From contig JACMRF010000011.1 of the NCBI GenBank assembly GCA_014376575.1, forward strand, positions 1 to 18,554: DNA of 18,554 bases, given 5' to 3'. Of this stretch, positions 1 to 6,972 are shown piece after piece. Source of the stretch: Undibacterium sp. (lineage in GTDB: Bacteria; Pseudomonadota; Gammaproteobacteria; Burkholderiales; Burkholderiaceae). The stretch's first letter is position 1; each line of letters opens with the position of its first letter. The notes beneath the pieces are model-generated. The model ran no database searches. It had not been told where the DNA came from and saw only the letters and a list, made by a program, of their open reading frames with translations. The position numbers were made by a program, and so were the translations under genes.

Positions 1-721
1 GCTCGGTAAGTACTATCCAAAAGCTGATTGGGCGCCACGCATGTTTCGCGCCAAGACAACCTTTGAAGCACTCGCCAATGATCTGGCGCCCAGCTATTTT
101 CAGGGTGTTTCCATCATGCCTGATCGCATTCGCTCACGCTTATTTAGCACTAGTTTCAGACGTGATCTGCAGGGCTATCACGCCGTAGATGTGATGTTGG
201 CGCATGCCGCCAATGCGCCCACGGATGACCCTTTATCATTGGTGCAATACCTCGACATGAAAACCTATCTGCCGGGCGATATTCTCACCAAGGTCGATCG
301 CGCAAGCATGGCGCATGCACTGGAGGTGCGGGTGCCGCTGCTGGATCATCAGTTTGTTGAGTGGGCCTCTGGCATACCATCGAGCATGAAATTACGCGGT
401 GGCGAAGGTAAATACATCTTCAAAAAGTCCATGCAGCCGTATTTGTCGGATGACATTTTGTATCGGCCAAAAATGGGATTCTCCATCCCTTTAGCCAGCT
501 GGCTGCGCGGGCCGTTGCGCCAACGTGTGCGTGATGCCGTATTGGGTCCCACGATCGCATGCGTTGGCATCTTTGATATGGCGTTTCTGACTGAATTAGT
601 GGACTATCACGAGTCAGGGCGGCGCGATAATAGCGCACCCTTATGGTCACTCTTAATGTTCGAGGCGTTCTTGCGCAATGTACTTGAAAACCCCAATCCC
701 GGCGTGCGCCAGGCGGCATGA
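1..721 (+). CDS. XrtA-associated asparagine synthase-like amidotransferase (C-terminal part)
   Basis: The reading frame is open from the window edge (first full codon at base 2) to the TGA at 719–721, so only the last 239 or so residues are visible and the start lies outside. The segment YLPGDILTKVDRASMAH followed by LEVRVPLLDH (about bases 268–351) is the hallmark of the asparagine-synthetase (ATP-pyrophosphatase) domain, and GEGKYIFKK and RPKMGFSIPL are its usual downstream blocks. In this context it fits the exosortase A-associated amidotransferase family, which is thought to transfer ammonia from glutamine to a sugar or protein acceptor during exopolysaccharide synthesis in the cytoplasm. 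The N-terminal glutaminase domain, with its catalytic Cys, cannot be checked here. It lies 29 bp upstream of a glycosyltransferase and is probably co-transcribed with it. Plain AsnB is the alternative, but the neighbours make the exosortase-linked role more likely. Confidence 0.9.
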   Translation, partial: LGKYYPKADWAPRMFRAKTTFEALANDLAPSYFQGVSIMPDRIRSRLFSTSFRRDLQGYHAVDVMLAHAANAPTDDPLSLVQYLDMKTYLPGDILTKVDRASMAHALEVRVPLLDHQFVEWASGIPSSMKLRGGEGKYIFKKSMQPYLSDDILYRPKMGFSIPLASWLRGPLRQRVRDAVLGPTIACVGIFDMAFLTELVDYHESGRRDNSAPLWSLLMFEAFLRNVLENPNPGVRQAA

Positions 722-750
722 TCGTTCACCTTTTGCAACCTTAAGAACCT

Positions 751-1959
751 ATGCGAATTCTGCACATTCTCGATCACTCCATTCCGCTTCATAGCGGCTA
801 CACTTTTCGTACCCTGTCTATCCTTAAACAGCAACGGGCCTTAGGGTGGGAGACATTTCACATCACCAGCCCTAAACAAGGCAAGTACACCAATGCAGAA
901 GAAACCGTGGATGGCGAATGGGTGTTCGCGCGCACGCCACAAAAAAACTGGATGAATCGTCTGCCAGCACTTAATCAGCTTGCGGTGATGAGCAATCTCA
1001 CACAACGCTTGCAAGAAGTGGCAGAGCAAATAAAGCCAGATGTTTTGCATGCGCATTCACCCGCACTCAATGCGATCGCAGCGCTACGCGTCGGTAAAAA
1101 ATTAGGCATTCCTGTCGTCTACGAGATCAGAGCTTTTTGGGAAGACGCTGCCGTAGACCACGGCACCAGCACAGAATGGGGGCCACGCTATCGCCTCACG
1201 CGCGCCATGGAAACCTACGCCATTCAAAAGGTCAATGCGGTCACAACGATCTGTGAAGGCCTGCGCAGCGACATTATTCAGCGCGGCATCTCGTCAAGCA
1301 AAGTAACTGTGATTCCCAATGCGGTGAACATTGAAGATTTCAATGTCGGTGAACCCGCCGATACCCAGCTCGCCGAAGAGTTGGGATTAGCAGGCAAAGT
1401 CGTATTAGGCTTTATCGGTTCTTTCTACGCCTATGAAGGTCTGGATATTTTATTAAATGCGTTGCCGGTGATGCTGGCAGCGAACCCTGATATTCGCCTA
1501 TTGTTGGTCGGTGGCGGTCCGCAAGATCAAGCGCTGAAATCGCTCGCTGAAAAATTAGGCGTCGCCGATAAAGTCAAGTTCACAGGCAGGGTGCCGCATG
1601 AGCAGGTACAGCGTTATTACAACCTCGTTGATGTGCTGGTCTATCCGCGCCTGCGCATGCGCCTTACGGAGCTCGTAACCCCGCTTAAACCGCTAGAAGC
1701 AATGGCGCAAGGGCGCTTGCTGGTCGCTTCTGATGTAGGCGGGCATGGCGAGTTAATCGAAGACGGAAAAACTGGCATCCTGTTTAAAGCAGATGACCCG
1801 CAAGCGCTGGCAAGTAAAGTGCTCGATTTAATCGCTAAGCCAGAACGCTGGCCAGCCTTACGTCTAGCCGCCCGCCAATACGTAGAGAATGAGCGTAATT
1901 GGCCAGTGAGCGTGGCGAGATATAAAAAAGTCTATGCAGATTTATGTGCTGTAGAGTAG
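751..1959 (+). CDS. GT4 glycosyltransferase, exosortase A-associated type
   Basis: This is a 402-residue cytoplasmic GT-B glycosyltransferase. The N-terminus MRILHILDHSIPLHSGYTFR and the stretch YEIRAFWEDAAVDHGT (about residues 124–139) are typical of the exosortase A-associated GT4 family that sits directly after the amidotransferase. VIPNAVN (187–193) is the conserved link into the C-terminal nucleotide-sugar-binding domain, and ELVTPLKPLEAMAQGRLLVA carries the acidic donor-binding region, with a Lys-Pro variation of the usual E-x7-E that this family shows. It probably adds one sugar of the exopolysaccharide repeat unit; donor and acceptor cannot be told. The ATG at 751 has only a weak AAGA upstream, but the conserved N-terminus begins exactly there. 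Two hairpins follow its stop, suggesting that the amidotransferase–GT transcript ends at about 2100. Confidence 0.93.
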   Translation: MRILHILDHSIPLHSGYTFRTLSILKQQRALGWETFHITSPKQGKYTNAEETVDGEWVFARTPQKNWMNRLPALNQLAVMSNLTQRLQEVAEQIKPDVLHAHSPALNAIAALRVGKKLGIPVVYEIRAFWEDAAVDHGTSTEWGPRYRLTRAMETYAIQKVNAVTTICEGLRSDIIQRGISSSKVTVIPNAVNIEDFNVGEPADTQLAEELGLAGKVVLGFIGSFYAYEGLDILLNALPVMLAANPDIRLLLVGGGPQDQALKSLAEKLGVADKVKFTGRVPHEQVQRYYNLVDVLVYPRLRMRLTELVTPLKPLEAMAQGRLLVASDVGGHGELIEDGKTGILFKADDPQALASKVLDLIAKPERWPALRLAARQYVENERNWPVSVARYKKVYADLCAVE

Positions 1960-1960
1960 A

Positions 1961-1994
1961 GTTTTCATGGCGCACAGTCGTGTAATATGAAAAC
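1961..1994. repeat. 8-bp inverted repeat just after the glycosyltransferase stop
   Basis: GTTTTCAT (1961–1968) and ATGAAAAC (1987–1994) are perfect complements separated by 18 bases. The loop itself contains a small CAC/GTG pairing. It begins one base after the stop codon of the glycosyltransferase. No T-run follows directly, so on its own it is not a convincing intrinsic terminator; it may stabilise the 3' end of the message. Confidence 0.4.
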
Positions 1995-2004
1995 CAATTG
2001 AGTG

Positions 2005-2100
2005 GCAAACCCAACACGCACTATCCATGGGGGTTGCAGGGCAATATCGGCTGGAAAGACCCATGGATAGTGCGTGTTAGGCTTGCTCACTTTTTGTTTT
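2005..2100 (+). terminator. Large perfect hairpin with T-rich tail (terminator or palindromic repeat element)
   Basis: The 19-bp arm AACACGCACTATCCATGGG (2013–2031) is repeated as its exact reverse complement at 2060–2078, around a 28-base loop. Extending outward, 25 of 27 positions match (2005–2031 against 2060–2086). The two mismatches would become G:U pairs if the minus strand were transcribed. On the plus strand the stem is followed by TTTTTGTTTT (2091–2100), so it could end the amidotransferase–glycosyltransferase transcript. The stem is longer than most intrinsic terminators, and its symmetry equally fits a small palindromic mobile element (MITE- or REP-like). Copy number elsewhere in the genome, which would decide this, cannot be seen from here. 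Confidence 0.55.
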
Positions 2101-2163
2101 GAAGACCTAAGGTTGTAGCAGATATAACCTGCCTAATGCATCCTAAACTCGACTTCTATTCGA

Positions 2164-3300
2164 TTGCGCGGTTTGAACAAACAATACTCACTTTATCTCG
2201 ACATTGTGCGATTTCTAGCGTCGCTATTGGTTGTGCTCGATCATTTTAATCAATCTCAAATCGTCAATGCGATAACAGGGAAGTTTGTGCCGGAGCTGGG
2301 GCGCGAGTCTGTGATTATTTTTTTTATTTTATCTGGTTATGTCATCGCCTACACGACTGACATAAAGCAGCAACTGCTCAAAGACTATATCGTCGCCCGA
2401 TGTGCTCGCATTTACTCCGTCGCATTACCCGTATTGGTGATCGCATTTTTATTGAATTATATCGGCAGCACCTATTCGCCTCATCCGGTAGCACCCTCGT
2501 ATCAGGTAGCCAAAGCCTACCTATACCTACCGTTCCATATTCTTTTTCTAGGCGAAATCTGGAATTTGTCCGAAGTTCCACCGTGGCTGGTACCTTACTG
2601 GTCTTTGGGATATGAAGTCTGGTATTACGTCCTTTTCGCCGCGCTATATTATTTCTCGTCCTACAAACGGATCGTCATCGCTGGAATCGTTTTTCTCATA
2701 CTGGGACATAAACTATGGCTTTTACTGCCGATCTGGACGAGTGGTGTGCTGCTTTTCCACTGGCAGAACAAATTTCCCTTGAGCGTAACAATAGCGAGGC
2801 TCGGTTGTGCTATCAGCGTCCTTGCTTTATGCGTCTATAAATATCTTGGATGGGATCATGATCTGCATGCCCTGGGTACTTCAATTTGGCCGTTCAAGTC
2901 ACTCTTGCTCGGAAGCGCAAGCCGCTATCTGGCCGACTATGTTGTGGGCCTGATCGTACTGACGAATTTTTATTGCGCCAGATACGCTCAATTTACTATT
3001 CTTGAAAAATTCAGTCATGTGATTCGATCCGTTTCGTCCTACACCTTTACGCTATATCTTGTGCACATGCTGGTGATTTCGATATGGTTGCGGGTTTATT
3101 TGCATGATGCAACGAGTAGTAAAGATATTGCCATTGTTTCGGCGTTGATTGCCTTCTTCACGTATATAGTTGGCGCCTTCACAGAGCATAAGAAACAATG
3201 GTTCGCAGCTATGTTTGATCGAATGTTGAGCTTCATTGAGCAGCTATTTTCAAAAGTCACAAATTGGCTTAACAATTTTCCACGCATGCCTAGCGCCTAA
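2164..3300 (+). CDS. OafA-type membrane O-acyltransferase (acyltransferase 3 family)
   Basis: This polytopic inner-membrane protein of about 378 residues probably transfers an acyl (often acetyl) group to a sugar hydroxyl of the polysaccharide. LYLDIVRFLASLLVVLDHF near the N-terminus contains the conserved Asp–Arg pair and the His of the acyltransferase 3 family. VIIFFILSGYVIAY and, later, SYTFTLYLVHMLVISIW are its usual helices. About ten hydrophobic segments are visible. No ATG is available: the frame is open only from the stop at 2134–2136, and the candidate starts are TTG at 2164 and TTG at 2173 (giving MNKQYSL...). Neither has a good Shine-Dalgarno sequence, so the exact start is uncertain. 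It is followed after 8 bp by an MBOAT gene and probably forms a decoration operon with it. It looks complete. Confidence 0.88.
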   Translation: MRGLNKQYSLYLDIVRFLASLLVVLDHFNQSQIVNAITGKFVPELGRESVIIFFILSGYVIAYTTDIKQQLLKDYIVARCARIYSVALPVLVIAFLLNYIGSTYSPHPVAPSYQVAKAYLYLPFHILFLGEIWNLSEVPPWLVPYWSLGYEVWYYVLFAALYYFSSYKRIVIAGIVFLILGHKLWLLLPIWTSGVLLFHWQNKFPLSVTIARLGCAISVLALCVYKYLGWDHDLHALGTSIWPFKSLLLGSASRYLADYVVGLIVLTNFYCARYAQFTILEKFSHVIRSVSSYTFTLYLVHMLVISIWLRVYLHDATSSKDIAIVSALIAFFTYIVGAFTEHKKQWFAAMFDRMLSFIEQLFSKVTNWLNNFPRMPSA

Positions 3301-3308
3301 TTAATAAT

Positions 3309-4856
3309 ATGCTCTTCAATTCATTCGGTTTCTTATTCCTGTTTCTGCCCATTACGGTCGCGATATTTTTTTTATTGGCCAGACGCAGTCATCAACTCGC
3401 CGCAGTATGGTTAGGGCTAGCTTCGATATTCTTTTATGGTTGGTGGGATTATCGGTACGTCCCTCTGTTGTTAGTCTCTATTGGCGCAAACTATGCTTTA
3501 GGTTGGCGTATCGCGCATGCCGCTTGGGATGTGTCCAAGCGATGGTTGATATTGGCGATTGTCGTCAATTTGTCACTGCTTGCCTATTTTAAATATGCTG
3601 ATTTTTATATTATTAGCGTCAATTATTTGGCGGGGGCTAATTTACCTGCGCTGCATATTATTTTGCCTATAGGGATCTCGTTTTTTACCTTTACCCAAAT
3701 AGCATTTTTAGTCGATACCTATCAGGGAAAGGTCAAGGAGTATCGTTTTGCGCACTATCTTTTGTTCGTGACATATTTCCCCCATTTAATTGCAGGTCCG
3801 GTATTGCACCATAAAGAAATGATGCCGCAGTTCGGTGATCCCGCGACCTACAAATGGTCAGCGCAAAATATGGCTGTTGGCTTGTCAATTTTCGCTATGG
3901 GGTTAGCAAAAAAAGTATTAATCGCAGATAGTCTCGCGGTACACGCTTCATTTTTCTTTGATAACACGGACAACCCTTCTTTGCTCATAGCGTGGGGTGG
4001 CGTCTTGGCTTACACCTTCCAGTTATATTTTGATTTCTCGGGTTACTCCGATATGGCAATTGGCTTGTCTCGCATGTTCGGCATAAAATTGCCACTCAAT
4101 TTTAATTCACCCTATAAAGCAAGCAGTATCATTGATTTTTGGCGGCGTTGGCACATGACACTTTCACGGTTTCTACGTGATTATTTATATATAGCCTTGG
4201 GGGGCAATAAAAAAGGCGAAGTCCGTCGCTATGTTAATTTGATGGTCACCATGGTGTTGGGTGGCTTATGGCATGGCGCTGGGTGGAATTTTGTCATTTG
4301 GGGGACTTTGCACGGAGTCTATTTAATGCTTAACCATGCATGGTCGAGTCTTGCTGCTCGACTGCATTTTCCAGTTAAGTCACCAATCTGGGTCTTCTTC
4401 AGCGTAGGTTTAACCTTCATCGCAGTGTGTTTTGCATGGGTGTTTTTCCGTGCGTCAGATATCAGCAGGGCCAATGCAATTATTCAAGGGATGGTTGCGG
4501 TTCATGGCATAGGCTTACCCGATTCGATAGGAGCGCATTTAGGTAGTTTCAAGATTACGTTGGAAAATCTTGGGGTAACGTTTTATCTCGGTGGGGGCAC
4601 GCGCTTCATTCAAACCTATAGTTGGGTACTCGCTGCAGCGTTCATCGCCTTTCTGCTGCCAAATACTCAGCAAATCATGGATAAATTTGATCCAGCGCTA
4701 GATTACCAGTCTGGTCGTGATAGTGCCCCTGCGATGATAGCGCGGTACTTTTGCTGGTCACCTGGCGTCAAATGGGCGGTATGGGTCGGGGTGCTTTTGA
4801 TCGCCAGCCTACTCTTGCTGAATCGTCCTTCTGAGTTCCTCTATTTTCAATTTTAG
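3309..4856 (+). CDS. MBOAT-family O-acyltransferase (AlgI/PatA-like)
   Basis: This is a 515-residue multi-pass inner-membrane protein of the membrane-bound O-acyltransferase family. Such proteins move acyl groups across the membrane for attachment to extracytoplasmic glycans, as AlgI does for alginate. The motifs PIGISFFTFTQ (120–130), YFDFSGYSDMAIGL (240–253) and FWRRWH (277–282) are canonical. GGLWHGAGW (318–326) carries the predicted catalytic His322. The length matches AlgI-type members. It begins at ATG 3309, 8 bp after the preceding acyltransferase, and is followed after 9 bp by an SGNH-like protein. That pairing is the usual two-part layout, in which MBOAT supplies acyl groups and a periplasmic partner transfers them to the polymer. 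Which acyl group is carried cannot be told from the sequence. Confidence 0.93.
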   Translation: MLFNSFGFLFLFLPITVAIFFLLARRSHQLAAVWLGLASIFFYGWWDYRYVPLLLVSIGANYALGWRIAHAAWDVSKRWLILAIVVNLSLLAYFKYADFYIISVNYLAGANLPALHIILPIGISFFTFTQIAFLVDTYQGKVKEYRFAHYLLFVTYFPHLIAGPVLHHKEMMPQFGDPATYKWSAQNMAVGLSIFAMGLAKKVLIADSLAVHASFFFDNTDNPSLLIAWGGVLAYTFQLYFDFSGYSDMAIGLSRMFGIKLPLNFNSPYKASSIIDFWRRWHMTLSRFLRDYLYIALGGNKKGEVRRYVNLMVTMVLGGLWHGAGWNFVIWGTLHGVYLMLNHAWSSLAARLHFPVKSPIWVFFSVGLTFIAVCFAWVFFRASDISRANAIIQGMVAVHGIGLPDSIGAHLGSFKITLENLGVTFYLGGGTRFIQTYSWVLAAAFIAFLLPNTQQIMDKFDPALDYQSGRDSAPAMIARYFCWSPGVKWAVWVGVLLIASLLLLNRPSEFLYFQF

Positions 4857-4865
4857 GCCAGCGAC

Positions 4866-6110
4866 ATGTTTTCAAACTACGATTTTGTGCACTTTCTACG
4901 TTGGTTGGTAGGGGCGTGTGTTCTCGGAATAATTGCAGTGATCTGCTTTGTATTCGTGATCGACCCATATCGAATTTACCGTTGGGTAGATGTGCCAGGC
5001 TTTAATCATGTCAAGCCACAGCCGGATCGTTATCAAGAACAGATCAAATTAATCAATGCGCGCGCCTCAAAAGCCAATGCCTTCATTTTCGGAAATTCGC
5101 GTGCCGAGATCGGTTTAAATCCTGAGTTTGAGGGTTTTGCAAGCGCGGGTTTATCTGTCTACAACCTGGCGTTGTCAGGTACCCGCGTCTCTGTGACAAA
5201 ACGTGAATTAGATTTTTTAAAAGAGTCCGGGATTAAGCCCGAGTTCGTAATCCTTGGTGTTGAATTTTTAGATTATCTGGTCGATCCAAATGATCATGTA
5301 CCTTTGGTATCTACTTCCTTCACAGGAAAATCGCGCAATGTGAGCGACCTTAAGTGGCAATTTGACGCTTTGTTTTCTTTAACATCGTTAACCGATTCGC
5401 TCAAAACCTTGCAGATCCAAAAAGACACTGTAGCTGAGACTATTAGCCCGCGTGGCCTAAATCCTTTTCTTGAATACAAGAAATATGTACGACAAGAGGG
5501 TTATTACCCAATTTTTCAGCAGCGTGCCTTGGAGTACGCCAGAGTCTTCGCTCATAAACCACATGGATTACTACTCAATAGCAGTGGGACATCACCAGAG
5601 CTGGAAGGCTTGCGCGCAGTGTTGTCACAACTTGCAACGGAATCTAAGGAGTCTCACGTCATCATTTATCCTTATCATGCGCAAATTCTTGCCATGTTTG
5701 AACAAGCAGGCCTTTGGCCAGCCTTTGAACAATGGAAGGATTTGTTGGTAGCTGAAATTGACACGATAAATAAGCGCTACTCCAATGTTCACCTTGCCCT
5801 TTGGGACTTCAGCGGCTATAGTAAATTTCAATGTGAAGTGATTCCGGAAAAAAATAATAAACTTGCTATAACTCAATGGTATTGGGAGGCCGGTCATTTT
5901 AAACAGGCATATGGTGATCTCATGCTTGCACGATTATTGGAGACTCGATTAGGAAAAGAGGTAGTGAACCCGATTGGTGTGAAATTGGGTGTAAGTACCT
6001 TACTTGAAAGTCAACTACGTATTCAAAATGAAAAAACTGCTTGCATGTCAAATTATCCTGCGGTTTTTAATAATTCCATCACGCTGATCAAAAGCGAAAT
6101 GATGAAATGA
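4866..6110 (+). CDS. Membrane-anchored SGNH-like protein, probable MBOAT partner
   Basis: This 414-residue protein has one N-terminal membrane segment (about residues 11–33) and a large region that should face the periplasm. FGNSRAEIGLNP (75–86) resembles block I of SGNH/GDSL hydrolases, with Ser78 as candidate nucleophile. YNLALSG (99–105) resembles block II, HVIIYPYHAQ (264–273) is a central strand-loop and WEAGHF (340–345) supplies a possible catalytic His344. These blocks are seen directly; the enzymatic reading is inference by analogy with AlgJ/AlgX, periplasmic partners of AlgI that O-acetylate alginate. It is most likely the transferase half of an O-acylation pair with the preceding MBOAT protein. 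Overall similarity to named AlgJ/AlgX proteins is not obvious, so a conserved protein of unknown function is the safe fallback. The stop overlaps the ATG of a 41-codon ORF (ATGA at 6107–6110). Confidence 0.8.
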   Translation: MFSNYDFVHFLRWLVGACVLGIIAVICFVFVIDPYRIYRWVDVPGFNHVKPQPDRYQEQIKLINARASKANAFIFGNSRAEIGLNPEFEGFASAGLSVYNLALSGTRVSVTKRELDFLKESGIKPEFVILGVEFLDYLVDPNDHVPLVSTSFTGKSRNVSDLKWQFDALFSLTSLTDSLKTLQIQKDTVAETISPRGLNPFLEYKKYVRQEGYYPIFQQRALEYARVFAHKPHGLLLNSSGTSPELEGLRAVLSQLATESKESHVIIYPYHAQILAMFEQAGLWPAFEQWKDLLVAEIDTINKRYSNVHLALWDFSGYSKFQCEVIPEKNNKLAITQWYWEAGHFKQAYGDLMLARLLETRLGKEVVNPIGVKLGVSTLLESQLRIQNEKTACMSNYPAVFNNSITLIKSEMMK

Positions 6111-6189
6111 AAAGAGTCAGATTTTTTTGTGAGAATGTACATGCCTCTAATCTTTACGTCTTGTTACTTATTTTAAATGCTAAAGAAAG

Positions 6190-6195
6190 TATAAT
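6190..6195 (+). promoter_or_regulatory. Candidate sigma-70 -10 element for the PEP-CTERM gene
   Basis: A perfect TATAAT lies 38 bp upstream of the PEP-CTERM start codon in an AT-rich gap, which would put the transcript start near 6202. The -35 side is poor: TTATTT at 6168–6173 gives a 16-bp spacer. No GG-N10-GC sigma-54 pattern was found, although PEP-CTERM genes in XrtA species are often under sigma-54 control through PrsK/PrsR. Read-through from the upstream operon is also possible. Confidence 0.4.
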
Positions 6196-6223
6196 CGTTT
6201 ACATGTTTTTTGATTACGATATT

Positions 6224-6227
6224 GGAG
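6224..6227 (+). promoter_or_regulatory. Ribosome binding site fixing the PEP-CTERM start
   Basis: GGAG lies 6 bases before ATG 6234. This makes ATG 6234 the start in preference to the in-frame TTG at 6210, which has no comparable site and would put charged residues ahead of the signal peptide. Confidence 0.7.
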
Positions 6228-6233
6228 AATAAA

Positions 6234-6890
6234 ATGAATATTAAGTTAATCTGTGGAAGCGTAGCGTCCGCGTTACTGGCTTTGGCGATCAGTGCTAACG
6301 CGACAACAATTGGGTTTGATCCACTTATTACTTCCGGAGAAGGTTTTGTTAGCGTCCCAAGTTATACCGAAAGTGGCTTTACGCTTAAATCGATGTCGAA
6401 TTTGGGTTTTGGTTCGGCTCGCACGGGAGATGTAAATTTTTTGTATAACGGCCAAATAATGACTTGGTATTATGGTTCGACTAGTTTGTTCAACGACGAT
6501 CTGAACGGAATTACGTTTCTTTCCAAAGATGATGGCGGAACTTTTACATTAAATTCAATTGATCTGGCAGCTTTGAATAATTATTATTCGTGGGGGTCAG
6601 GTGAAAATATCAGTTTTACCGGCAATCTGCACGGCGGCGGTACAGTTACGCAGACTTTTCAGTTCACCGAGCAATTTAAATTTCTGACGTTTAGCTTTAA
6701 CGGGTTTGAAAATTTAGATTCGGTCACTTGGGCACAGGGCTTCCCTTATCACCAGTTTGATAATATTGTTTTGGACCAATTTGCACCCCCTGGAGGTCCA
6801 GGTAATAATGTGCCAGAGCCAGCTTCTATTGGATTATTAGGTTTGGGATTAACTGCATTAGGCGTTAGTCGACGTAAATTGAAAAAATAA
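6234..6890 (+). CDS. PEP-CTERM sorting-domain protein (predicted exosortase substrate)
   Basis: This is a 218-residue secreted protein. MNIKLICGSVASALLALAIS is a Sec signal peptide with probable cleavage after ANA at residue 23. The mature part is rich in Gly, Asn, Thr, Ser and aromatic residues, with alternating beta-like strands typical of PEP-CTERM cargo, and has no catalytic motif I recognise. The C-terminus is a complete sorting signal: VPEP (193–196), a short hydrophobic helix, then RRK plus KK. Exosortase A is expected to cut at the PEP motif and hand the protein to the cell surface or extracellular matrix. It sits between the O-acylation cassette and a convergent operon, with its own TATAAT and terminator, so it is probably an independent transcription unit. 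The region is visibly more AT-rich than the glycosyltransferase at the left of the window. Confidence 0.95.
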   Translation: MNIKLICGSVASALLALAISANATTIGFDPLITSGEGFVSVPSYTESGFTLKSMSNLGFGSARTGDVNFLYNGQIMTWYYGSTSLFNDDLNGITFLSKDDGGTFTLNSIDLAALNNYYSWGSGENISFTGNLHGGGTVTQTFQFTEQFKFLTFSFNGFENLDSVTWAQGFPYHQFDNIVLDQFAPPGGPGNNVPEPASIGLLGLGLTALGVSRRKLKK

Positions 6891-6915
6891 TCTGATCAAG
6901 TTTGACTTAACTTTG

Positions 6916-6954
6916 AAAAAGGGGGGGCGTAATAAGATTGCGCCCCCCTTTTTT
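6916..6954. terminator. Bidirectional intrinsic terminator between convergent genes
   Basis: GGGGGGCG (6922–6929) pairs with CGCCCCCC (6941–6948) around an 11-base loop. The stem is flanked by AAAAA on the left and TTTTTT on the right, so both strands give a G/C stem followed by a U-run. It lies between the PEP-CTERM gene ending at 6890 (+) and the acyltransferase ending at 6973 (-) and should stop both transcripts. Confidence 0.92.
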
Positions 6955-6972
6955 GTGGGATTAGCTCGGTAT

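Noticed and set aside
2136..2250. ATG-started short ORF overlapping the acyltransferase start
   Set aside because: It is in another frame from the conserved acyltransferase sequence and its translation shows no family features.
6111..6233. Sigma-54 promoter ahead of the PEP-CTERM gene
   Set aside because: No GG-N10-GC pattern close to TGGCAC-N5-TTGC was found, although such promoters are expected for some PEP-CTERM genes.
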